Source of the DNA: JAAYQU01 sp037441445
GTDB lineage: Bacteria > Bacteroidota > Bacteroidia > Bacteroidales > Salinivirgaceae
DNA: 8,840 nt
Assembly (NCBI GenBank): GCA_037441445.1
Contig: JBBISE010000150.1
Coordinates: forward strand, 1-8,840
Direction: 5' to 3'
Shown: positions 1 to 7,191 of the stretch, piece after piece
Layout of the letters: every line of letters starts with the position of its first letter
Position numbering within the stretch: position 1 is the stretch's first letter
The notes under the pieces: model-generated
What the model was told of the DNA's origin: nothing
Database searches by the model: none
What the model saw: the letters and a program-made list of their open reading frames with translations, nothing else
Program-made: the position numbers and the translations under genes

Positions 1-118
1 TGTTTATAATTTTTCGGTTTACGGCCATATGGAACTTCATGCCGACTTTAATCACGCACTTGTGTGTCGAAAAACAGGTTATCGGCATGGGCGCTACATG
101 GCATTAAGTTTCAGTTAG
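1..118. other. Left-edge stretch, possible end of an upstream reading frame
   Basis: I cannot assign a gene here. Two plus-strand frames are open from the window edge: one runs to a TAG at 116-118 and ends ...GRYMALSFS, the other runs to a TAA near 105-107 and ends ...VIGMGATWH. On the minus strand a frame beginning with ATG at 88-86 is open to the left edge. All are under 40 codons, so openness alone proves nothing, and none matches a family I recognise. An 8-bp inverted repeat (38-45 with 82-89) lies inside. From 119 to 233 I see only AT-rich DNA with a short 10-nt-period repeat of AGTTTCA (107-113, 117-123). Confidence 0.2.
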
Positions 119-233
119 TTTCAATAGCTAGCAATTCACTACTAAAGATACAACTAAAATTGGGGAAAAGTTTAGATCAATCTCTTTTTTCGGTTACAAA
201 TTTTTATAAAATTAACAATTCATTAACGCAAAA

Positions 234-285
234 AAAATAAACTTTGGAAACATTTTTGCAAAGAATCGTTTCCAAAGTTTATTTT
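234..285. promoter_or_regulatory. Perfect 18-bp inverted repeat, putative TetR operator of the efflux operon
   Basis: The left arm at 234-251 reads AAAATAAACTTTGGAAAC and the right arm at 268-285 is its exact reverse complement; the spacer is 16 nt and contains the small palindrome TTTGCAAA (255-262). The right arm ends on the base before the ATG of the TetR gene. TetR-family regulators usually bind inverted repeats at their own promoters, so the inference is that this is the autoregulatory operator for the whole operon. TAAACTTTG inside the left arm resembles the Bacteroidota -7 element TAnnTTTG with one extra base, but I see no matching -33 TTTG, so the start of transcription is not fixed. 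If transcribed, the repeat would form a long hairpin just before the start codon. Confidence 0.65.
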
Positions 286-936
286 ATGACCGAAATGGAC
301 GAAAATTTGAAAGAAATTCTGCTGAAGGTGCGCGATTTATACATGAAATACGGTATAAAAAGCATGACTATGGATGATGTGGCTTCGCAGTTAGGTATTT
401 CTAAGAAAACTTTATATCAGTACGTTAAGGATAAAAGCGAGTTGGTTGGTTTGGTTGTCGATATGCAGATGCAAGAAGTGCAATGCCAGCATCACAGCGT
501 GCGCGACAAAGGAATGAACGCCATTGAAGAGCTTTTAATGGTAAGTAAAATGCTGAACCGTTTGCTGAAACAAATTAACCCGGCAACGGAATTTGATCTG
601 AAGAAATACTACCCCGAACATTACTACAGACTTATTTCAAGACGCCGGCAACACATGTACGAGCAAAACCTGCGCAATATCCGAAAGGGAAAAGAGGAGG
701 GAATTTATCGCCAGGAGCTTAACGACGAAGTAATTGCTAAACTGCAACTATCCCGTGTCGAGTTTGTTATGCAAAGCGATTTATTTTCTGTCGAGGAGTT
801 TACATCGCCCAAATTTTTTCAGGAGATTTTCGAATACCACATTCGGGGAATTGCCAACCAAAAGGGAATTGAATTTCTTGAGAAAAAACTAAAAGAGTAT
901 GATATTGAGGATTTTAATGATATTAACCTAAAATAA
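286..936 (+). CDS. TetR/AcrR-family transcriptional regulator
   Basis: DNA-binding repressor, 216 residues, cytoplasmic, presumed to control the efflux genes that follow. The N-terminal TetR domain is clear: helix 1 (about residues 9-22, LKEILLKVRDLYMKYG), then the helix-turn-helix at about 28-47 with TMDDVASQLGISKKTLYQYV, followed by KDKSELV. The rest is an alpha-helical ligand/dimer domain with no readable ligand. The frame opens earlier at a TTG at 244, but that start would translate the perfect inverted repeat into a non-family extension (METFLQRIVSKVYF). ATG 286, directly after the repeat, gives a normal TetR length; ATG 295 is also possible. The stop is 24 nt before the outer-membrane channel gene, so the repressor is probably first in its own operon and autoregulated. 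Family call is firm; target and ligand are inferred or unknown. Confidence 0.93.
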   Translation: MTEMDENLKEILLKVRDLYMKYGIKSMTMDDVASQLGISKKTLYQYVKDKSELVGLVVDMQMQEVQCQHHSVRDKGMNAIEELLMVSKMLNRLLKQINPATEFDLKKYYPEHYYRLISRRRQHMYEQNLRNIRKGKEEGIYRQELNDEVIAKLQLSRVEFVMQSDLFSVEEFTSPKFFQEIFEYHIRGIANQKGIEFLEKKLKEYDIEDFNDINLK

Positions 937-960
937 CCCTTATTTAAAACCGTAACCTTT

Positions 961-2322
961 ATGTATCGAAAAAAAATCGTGTTATTTGCCCTTGGAGCCT
1001 TAGTGCTGCATTCCGGAAGGGGGCAGGAAGTGCAACGGTTTTCGCTTGTCGAGGCGCAAAACCATGCCATTGAGAACAATGCAGAACGTCTGAACGCCCT
1101 TCTTGATGTTCAAATTGCCGACAAAAAAGTGTGGGAAACCACGGCACTGGGGCTGCCACAAATTGAGATGTCGGCAAATTACCAGCACCAGTTTTCCATT
1201 CCCGAAATTAGTTTTGGGCCTTATCTAGATTTCAACGCGCTTCCCAGTGGCGTGCCAATCACAAGAGAAGATATTCTCAACGCTTACAAGCCCTCACCAC
1301 CAATGAAAATCGGCCTTGCTGATAATACAACCATAAACATTACGGCAACCCAGTTGGTTTTTAGTGGCCCTTATATTGTTGGATTGCAAGCTTCGAAGGC
1401 CTACAAAAAAATGTCCGAAAATGCATTGCAAAAAGCAGACAGGGACATTCGCTCCAATGTCGCCCAAACCTATTATACGGTGCTGTTACTCAATGAGACT
1501 GTGGCTATTCTGGATTCGAGCGTTTCAAACCTGAAGAGAACTGTTGACGATACAAAGGCCATGGCAAAAGTAGGATTTGTTGATGATGTAGTAGCCGACC
1601 AATTGAACGTTTCCCTCACCATGATCGAAAACTCGGCTACCGAAACCAAAAGGCAATATCAATCGGCCCAAAACCTGCTGAAATTTCAGATGGGCATGGA
1701 AATATCCAAGGAAATTGCCTTGTCGGACAATCTCGAAACCCTAATGGTTTCAGTATCTCCAGGAACATTTAGCGACATAAAGAGCAACCTGGAAAGCAAT
1801 ATTGATCTTCAGATTGTGGCAAACCAAGTCGAGCTTAGTACTTTACAGTTAAAGTTGGAAAAATCGAACTTCCTACCAAATTTGGCCGCCTTTGCCACCT
1901 ATCAACGCTATCTTGAAGAACCTGCGCTAAACTTTCAGCCCACAACAATGGCCGGTCTTAGCCTTTCTATTCCGTTATTTTCAAGTGGAATGCGTCGGGC
2001 TAAAATGCAACAGGCAAAGCTCTCGCTCGAGAAATCCCAGAATACCTATGAGCAAGTAAAACAGGGGCTTGAGATGGAGTTGGCCAATGCTCTGGCACAG
2101 TACACAACGGCTTGGGAAAAATATTCGGGCGAGAAAGAGAATAAAGAGCTTGCAAATAAAGTTTACCAGAATTATCGTGTTAAATTCTCGAAAGGCATGG
2201 CGTCGCAACAAGATGTGATTCAGGCCAACGACAAGCACCTGCAAGCAGTTGGCAACTACATGGCTGCGGTGGTGGAACTTTTCAACGCAAAACTCAAGGT
2301 CGATAAAATAATTGGAAACTAA
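961..2322 (+). CDS. TolC-like outer-membrane efflux protein (OEP family)
   Basis: Outer-membrane channel of a tripartite efflux pump, 453 residues, a usual size for the family. The N-terminus MYRKKIVLFALGALVLHSG is a signal peptide, probably cleaved just before Gln22 as is common in Bacteroidota. Two OEP repeats follow. Each has a long-helix segment and a strand segment: LPQIEMSANYQ (65-75) in the first, LPNLAAFATYQ (305-315) and LSLSIPLFSSGMRRAKMQQA (333-352) in the second. The Gly-containing turns at about 204-220 (VGFVDDVVADQLNVSL) and 411-427 (KGMASQQDVIQANDKHL) are equivalent positions in the two repeats, as expected of TolC-type helical hairpins. It lies between the regulator (24-nt gap) and the adaptor gene (27-nt gap) on the same strand, which fits one operon. 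The family is secure, the exported substrate is not. Confidence 0.95.
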   Translation: MYRKKIVLFALGALVLHSGRGQEVQRFSLVEAQNHAIENNAERLNALLDVQIADKKVWETTALGLPQIEMSANYQHQFSIPEISFGPYLDFNALPSGVPITREDILNAYKPSPPMKIGLADNTTINITATQLVFSGPYIVGLQASKAYKKMSENALQKADRDIRSNVAQTYYTVLLLNETVAILDSSVSNLKRTVDDTKAMAKVGFVDDVVADQLNVSLTMIENSATETKRQYQSAQNLLKFQMGMEISKEIALSDNLETLMVSVSPGTFSDIKSNLESNIDLQIVANQVELSTLQLKLEKSNFLPNLAAFATYQRYLEEPALNFQPTTMAGLSLSIPLFSSGMRRAKMQQAKLSLEKSQNTYEQVKQGLEMELANALAQYTTAWEKYSGEKENKELANKVYQNYRVKFSKGMASQQDVIQANDKHLQAVGNYMAAVVELFNAKLKVDKIIGN

Positions 2323-2349
2323 CGAAAACCCTTAAATACCTATAAAACA

Positions 2350-3477
2350 ATGAAAAAAATAATCACGTTCACGCTGGCAGCTTTCATTTTTGGTTGCACC
2401 AGCACCGAAACACCCGAGGCCATTCGCCAGCAAATATCACAGCTAAAGGATCAGCAGTTGGCTATAAACCACACGATTAAAGAGTTGGAAAACAAACTAA
2501 AAACCCTTGAGACCGAGGATGTTTCCAATGGTAATATCCCCGTGTTGGTTAAAGAATTAAAGCCGGAATTGTTTGCCCACTTCTTTTTAGCCAATGGAGT
2601 GGTCGAGTTGGCCGAGGAGGCGCTTATAAGCCCCGAAACAAACGGTCAAATAAAAACCATCCATGTAGTTAAAGGACAGTCGGTACGTAAAGGGGATTTG
2701 CTTATTGGATTGAATTCCAGTATCATCGAAAACAGCATCGATGAAGTAAAACTTGCCCTCGAACTGGTAACAAAAATCTACGACAAACAAAAAGAGTTGT
2801 GGGATCAGAAAATAGGATCGGAGTTACAATATCTTGAAGCCAAAAACAACAAAGAAAGCCTTGAGAAAAAGTTGGTTACTCTTCGGTCACAGCTTGACAT
2901 GTCATACATTAAGGCCCCTTTTGCCGGAATAGTTGATGACATTTTCCTAAAAGAAGGAGAGCTGGCTTCTCCAGGCCAGGCAATTTTGCACTTGGTTAAC
3001 CTCGAAAAACTAAAAGTAATTGCCGACGTGTCGGAAAACATGTTGTCAAAAATTAAAAAGGGAGATCAGGCAACCATTTCATTTCCAACCTACGACATGG
3101 AATTTACTGCACCCATAACCAGAATATCAAACACCATTGATTCAAAAACCCGGACAGTACAAATTGAAATGCAGATAAACAATGTCAATGGATTGATAAA
3201 ACCAAACCAAATGGCAACCCTTAAAATAAAGGATTTCGAGTCAACATCGGCATTGGTGGTTCCGAGCATGGTGGTGAAGCAAGACAGCCGTGGTACGTTC
3301 CTTTTTGTTGTAGAGAAAAACACAGATGGTAAGAATGCTGCATCGAAACTGTATGTTGAAACCGGCCTTTCTTTCAACGATCAAACAATGGTGCTGAAAG
3401 GGCTGAGCGAAAACCAGAAAGTTATTGTATCGGGGTACAACCGTGTTGGAAACGGTAGTTTAGTTGAAATCAGATAA
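2350..3477 (+). CDS. RND efflux periplasmic adaptor subunit (membrane fusion protein), lipoprotein
   Basis: Periplasmic adaptor linking the RND pump to the TolC-like channel, 375 residues. The signal ends in a lipobox with FIFGC, so Cys16 is the likely lipid anchor. Residues 24-56 form a heptad-rich coiled coil ahead of the core, a feature I associate with Bacteroidota adaptors. The two lipoyl half-motifs are at about 93-121 (SPETNGQIKTIHVVKGQSV, then KGDLLIGL) and 185-215 (SYIKAPFAGIVDDIFLKEGE). Between them, 125-182 is the alpha-helical hairpin that meets the channel. A beta-barrel domain follows (about 220-292, with KVIADVSENMLSKIKKGDQA) and a membrane-proximal domain ends the protein (300-375, ALVVPSMVV, KGLSENQKVIVSG). 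It starts 27 nt after the channel gene and is followed by the pump gene after 100 nt. Confidence 0.95.
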   Translation: MKKIITFTLAAFIFGCTSTETPEAIRQQISQLKDQQLAINHTIKELENKLKTLETEDVSNGNIPVLVKELKPELFAHFFLANGVVELAEEALISPETNGQIKTIHVVKGQSVRKGDLLIGLNSSIIENSIDEVKLALELVTKIYDKQKELWDQKIGSELQYLEAKNNKESLEKKLVTLRSQLDMSYIKAPFAGIVDDIFLKEGELASPGQAILHLVNLEKLKVIADVSENMLSKIKKGDQATISFPTYDMEFTAPITRISNTIDSKTRTVQIEMQINNVNGLIKPNQMATLKIKDFESTSALVVPSMVVKQDSRGTFLFVVEKNTDGKNAASKLYVETGLSFNDQTMVLKGLSENQKVIVSGYNRVGNGSLVEIR

Positions 3478-3577
3478 AAACGGGCAGATTCTTTGTTTAC
3501 AGCGTTCAATAATCGGGTATTCTCCGCTTTATTCGAAATTGAAAACAATGACTATCTGACAAAACGCAACGAAATTT

Positions 3578-6500
3578 ATGGAACAAGAAACAAATAAACC
3601 CCGTGAGTTTAAACTTACCACGTGGGCACTAAAGAACAGAAACACAGTTTACCTGTTAACGGCAATTATTTCGGTATTTGGATTAATTTCATACCGGAGT
3701 ATGCCCAAGGAGCTGTTTCCCGAAATTGTATTTCCAACCATTTTGGTACAGACAATATACCCGGGAAACCCACCCATTGATATTGAAAACCTGATTACAC
3801 GTCCCATTGAAAAAGAGTGCGAGGATGTGAAAAGCCTGAAGAAAATAACTTCGACATCGTTACAGGATGCATCCATGGTTATGGTTGAATTCAACACCAA
3901 CATTCCGCTGGGCGAAGCCTTGCAGGAAGTAAAGGATGCCGTTGACAGGGCCAAAAGTGAATTGCCAACGGACCTGATGAACGATCCTTTTGTAACCGAC
4001 GTCGATTTTTCAGAGTTTCCGATTATCAATATCAACCTGTCAGGCGACTTTTCGCTCGAAGAGCTTAAACGATATGCTGAATACCTGGAAGATGTTATTG
4101 AACCCATTTCTGAAATTTCGAAGGTCGAAATTCAGGGAGTAGAAGAACGCGAAATTGTTATTGATGTTGATATGGTAAAAATGGAGGCCCTGGGGCTTGC
4201 CTTTTATGATATTGAAAATGCGGTGGCCTTCGAAAATGTCTCCATGTCGGGTGGCGAAATAAAGCTGGGAAAAATGCGTAGGTCAATCCGTATTGTGGGC
4301 GAATTTGGCAGTGTTAAAGAAATGGAAAGCATTGTTGTAAAACGCGACCACGGTAAAACCATTTACCTGCGCGATGTGGCAAATGTTCTGGATACCTATG
4401 CGGAATCGACAACTAAAGCACGGCTCGATGGAAAACCGGTTGTTTCTGTTCAAGTTATAAAAAAGGGAGGAGAAAACCTGCTAAATGCTACTGACCAGAT
4501 ATTTGCAATACTTGACGTAGCAAAAAAATCGGGAGCCTTGCCCGAAACTATGAATATCTCCATTACCAACGACCAAAGCGACATTATCCGGAAACAGCTG
4601 TCAAACCTTGAGAATTCCATGATTATGGGCGTAATTTTGGTGGTTTTGGTGCTCTTCTACTTTTTGGGTACGCGCAATGCTTTATTCGTGGGTATAGCCA
4701 TCCCGTTATCCATGTTGATGTCGTTCATGGTTCTGAACCTTATTGGTTACCAAATAAATATGATTGTTTTGTTTGGCTTGATTCTGGCGCTGGGAATGTT
4801 GGTTGATAACGGCATTGTCGTAGTAGAAAACATATACCGTTTTGTCGATAAAGGGCATAAACCATTGGAAGCAGCCCGTCTGGCTGTTGGGGAAATTGCA
4901 ATACCCATTATTTCGTCAACCGCAACCACACTCGCAGCATTCCTTCCTTTGGCATTCTGGGGTGGCATTACTGGCGAGTTTATGAAAAACCTGCCAATAA
5001 CACTCATTATTGTTTTGACGTCTTCCTTAATCGTTGCCCTTGTAATCATTCCTGTAATATCGGCATCTTTTATCAAACACGGTGACGATCGACACGACAA
5101 TACACCAAACAAAAAGAAAGCGTTTCGTTTATCGGGAATATTAACCTTGGTGGCTATATTGTTTTATTTGACACGGGTTTATGCCTTGGCCAATATTCTT
5201 GTGTTGGTGGCTATGGTTGTGTTTTTCAATGCCATTTTCTTTTATAAAGTCGAGCGATGGTTTAGGACAGTATTCCTTGCCTGGCTCGAGAACATTTATT
5301 CAAAGGCACTTAATTATGCCCTCTATGGAAAACGACCCATTTGGTTTTTTGTGGGTACTTTTTTGCTCATGATTTTCACGTTTATCTTTTTTGGTATTCG
5401 TCAACCCGCTGTTAAATTCTTCCCCGACAACGATCCGGGTTACATCAATATTGTGGCCGAGTTGCCCATAGGAAGCGACATAACAGCAACCGACTCGGTG
5501 ATGCAAATTATTGAATCTGATCTAGATTCGTTGTTAAAGCCTTATCGTCCCATTATCGAATCCATTCTGGTTACTATTGGGAAAGGCGACCCCGAAGAGT
5601 GGTCGATGTTTGGCAACCAGGTAAACAAGGCGCTCACAACCATAACATTTGTTGATTTTAAGGAACGTGGGGGAATAAATACAACGGATATCATGCAGAT
5701 GTTAACCGAAGAGTTACAACACCGTTATACCGGGGTCGAACTTGCCTTTACCAAAAATGCCATGGGGCCACCAGCCGGGAAAGCGGTTAATGTTGAAATA
5801 AGCGGTGATGAATTTAGCAGGCTCCTTGAACTTACCGATTCCATGGAAAATTACATCAATTCGTTTGCTGTTCAGGGAATTGAGGGAATAAAGGTTGACC
5901 TGGTTTTAGGCAAACCGGAGTTGCTTATTGAAATTGATCGCGACAAAGCCCGCCGATTGGGGCTGAGTACGATGCAAATTGCAGGCGCAATCCGGACATC
6001 CCTATACGGAAAGGAAATCTCGCGCTACAAAGAAGGTGAAGATGATTTTCCTATTCAGTTGCGCTATATGGACAAGTACCGTTATGATCTTCCAACGTTG
6101 CTGAATCAGAAAGTTGGTTTCATGGAAGAGGGGAGGATGGTGCAAATCCCCATTTCATCGGTAGCCGATTTCACCTATTCAACAACCTATGGCTCGGTAA
6201 AACGTAAAAACTCGGATCGCGTTGTAACACTCTATTCCAACGTGTTGCCCGGATACAATGCGACAAAAATCAATCAGCAGATAAAGCTTATTTTGTCGGA
6301 CTTTTCCATGCCAGAAGGATACAAATATGCCTTTACCGGCGAGCAGGAAGAACAGGCCGAATCAATGGCATTCCTTGCAAATGCCATGATTATTGCCTTG
6401 GCGCTCATTCTGTTGATTCTGGTGACCCAATTCAACTCCCTGATCCGTCCGCTGATAATTATGACCAGCGTTGTGTTCAGCACTATTGGGGTTTTTGGAG

Positions 6501-6997
6501 GGTTAGCCACCTTTAAAATGGATTTTGTAGTTGTTATGACGGGTATTGGTATTGTCTCGTTGGCCGGGATTGTGGTCAACAACGCTATTGTGTTGATTGA
6601 TTACATTGGGTTGCTAAAGAAAAACAAACTGGCCGAAATGGGATTGCCCGAAGATGCTTTTCTGCCTGTAAAACAGGCCACAGAATGCGTTGTGGAGGCA
6701 GGAAAAACCAGGCTTCGACCGGTTCTGTTAACCGCCATTACAACCATTTTGGGATTAGTGCCCATGGCCATTGGTTTGAACATTGACTTTGCCGGAGCCA
6801 TTGCCGATTTTAATCCCGACATCTATTTTGGTGGCGATAACGTAATTATGTGGGGGCCAATTTCCTGGACTGTTATTTTTGGTCTTACCTTCTCTACATT
6901 TTTAACGCTGATAATCGTTCCCGTTACCTATAGAATTACTGTAAATCTCCAACGCCGTTTCCTTGTGTGGAGTGGTCAGAGGAATAGAATAAAATAA
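3578..6997 (+). CDS. HAE1-like RND efflux transporter, inner-membrane pump
   Basis: Proton-driven inner-membrane pump of the tripartite system, 1139 residues, longer than the roughly 1030-1050 of AcrB-type pumps. TM1 is at about 23-40, then the first periplasmic porter region, TM2-TM6 at about 346-498, TM7 at 588-608, the second porter region, and TM8-TM12 at about 931-1118. TM4 carries GMLVDNGIVVVEN: Asp410 matches AcrB D407, but the D408 position is Asn411. TM10 carries GIVVNNAIVLIDYI, with Asn1001 where AcrB has K940. Such VDN/VNN forms occur in many non-AcrB HAE1 pumps. Two extra hydrophobic segments (about 519-534 and 535-556) lie between TM6 and TM7, giving about 14 segments. GPPAGKAVNVEISG (730-743) and the insertion before TM12 with IYFGGDNVIMWGP look like the Bacteroidota subgroup. 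An in-frame TGA at 3557-3559 supports the ATG at 3578. Substrate class, drug or otherwise, is not visible. Confidence 0.95.
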   Translation: MEQETNKPREFKLTTWALKNRNTVYLLTAIISVFGLISYRSMPKELFPEIVFPTILVQTIYPGNPPIDIENLITRPIEKECEDVKSLKKITSTSLQDASMVMVEFNTNIPLGEALQEVKDAVDRAKSELPTDLMNDPFVTDVDFSEFPIININLSGDFSLEELKRYAEYLEDVIEPISEISKVEIQGVEEREIVIDVDMVKMEALGLAFYDIENAVAFENVSMSGGEIKLGKMRRSIRIVGEFGSVKEMESIVVKRDHGKTIYLRDVANVLDTYAESTTKARLDGKPVVSVQVIKKGGENLLNATDQIFAILDVAKKSGALPETMNISITNDQSDIIRKQLSNLENSMIMGVILVVLVLFYFLGTRNALFVGIAIPLSMLMSFMVLNLIGYQINMIVLFGLILALGMLVDNGIVVVENIYRFVDKGHKPLEAARLAVGEIAIPIISSTATTLAAFLPLAFWGGITGEFMKNLPITLIIVLTSSLIVALVIIPVISASFIKHGDDRHDNTPNKKKAFRLSGILTLVAILFYLTRVYALANILVLVAMVVFFNAIFFYKVERWFRTVFLAWLENIYSKALNYALYGKRPIWFFVGTFLLMIFTFIFFGIRQPAVKFFPDNDPGYINIVAELPIGSDITATDSVMQIIESDLDSLLKPYRPIIESILVTIGKGDPEEWSMFGNQVNKALTTITFVDFKERGGINTTDIMQMLTEELQHRYTGVELAFTKNAMGPPAGKAVNVEISGDEFSRLLELTDSMENYINSFAVQGIEGIKVDLVLGKPELLIEIDRDKARRLGLSTMQIAGAIRTSLYGKEISRYKEGEDDFPIQLRYMDKYRYDLPTLLNQKVGFMEEGRMVQIPISSVADFTYSTTYGSVKRKNSDRVVTLYSNVLPGYNATKINQQIKLILSDFSMPEGYKYAFTGEQEEQAESMAFLANAMIIALALILLILVTQFNSLIRPLIIMTSVVFSTIGVFGGLATFKMDFVVVMTGIGIVSLAGIVVNNAIVLIDYIGLLKKNKLAEMGLPEDAFLPVKQATECVVEAGKTRLRPVLLTAITTILGLVPMAIGLNIDFAGAIADFNPDIYFGGDNVIMWGPISWTVIFGLTFSTFLTLIIVPVTYRITVNLQRRFLVWSGQRNRIK

Positions 6998-7036
6998 CTA
7001 GGGACTGTTAACTGAGGTCAATGTTGAATTGCTGAT

Positions 7037-7082
7037 AAAGCAGCAAACCAGAAAAGAGGGGCTTTCCCTCTTTTCCTGCTTT
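7037..7082 (+). terminator. Two-tier hairpin, probable terminator of the efflux operon
   Basis: The inner stem pairs GAAAAGAGGG (7051-7060) perfectly with CCCTCTTTTC (7066-7075) around the loop GCTTT. Directly outside it, AAAGCAG (7037-7043) pairs with CTGCTTT (7076-7082), leaving a 7-nt bulge (CAAACCA) on the left side only. It starts 39 nt after the pump stop codon and lies just before the next promoter. The downstream U-rich run is short (CTTTTAAT), so termination may be partial. Confidence 0.75.
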
Positions 7083-7088
7083 TAATCC

Positions 7089-7118
7089 TTGTTGATTTTA
7101 AAAAAAAGAATATATTTG
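7089..7118 (+). promoter_or_regulatory. Bacteroidota-type promoter for the lipoprotein/barrel unit
   Basis: TATATTTG at 7111-7118 is an exact match to the Bacteroidota -7 consensus TAnnTTTG, and a TTG at 7089-7091 lies 19 nt upstream, where the -33 element is expected. Transcription would start near 7125, giving a leader of about 38 nt that ends in a run of eight A residues (7151-7158) before the ATG at 7164. It sits between a terminator hairpin and the next gene, which supports a separate transcription unit. Confidence 0.7.
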
Positions 7119-7191
7119 CACGAAATTATTAATACAAGTTAGTATAAACCAAAAAAAAGATCTATGAGAAAATTTAAAAACACTTGGCGCG

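Noticed and set aside
38..89. 8-bp inverted repeat CATGCCGA/TCGGCATG near the left edge
   Set aside because: The loop is 36 nt, there is no U-run and no gene is tied to it; an 8-bp match over this distance is within chance.
107..123. AGTTTCA repeated with a 10-nt period, as a possible repeat array or iteron
   Set aside because: Only two copies, with no further units or associated replication gene.
244..285. TTG start at 244 for the TetR gene, adding 14 residues
   Set aside because: The added codons lie inside the perfect inverted repeat, the extension does not resemble TetR N-termini, and ATG 286 gives the normal family length.
3480..3577. Possible internal promoter before the RND gene (TTTG at 3492-3495)
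   Set aside because: No TAnnTTTG element lies at the right distance downstream of it.
3649..4107. Long minus-strand open frame opposite the RND gene, and similar frames at 4747-5112, 8208-8576 and elsewhere
   Set aside because: These lie antisense to clear genes, encode low-complexity Ser/Ile/Thr-rich proteins without family motifs, and have no promoter or leader of their own.
5181..5372. Plus-strand 63-codon frame within the RND gene
   Set aside because: It is a shifted reading of the sequence coding for the extra hydrophobic segments; its Trp/Cys/Phe-rich product is a by-product of that.
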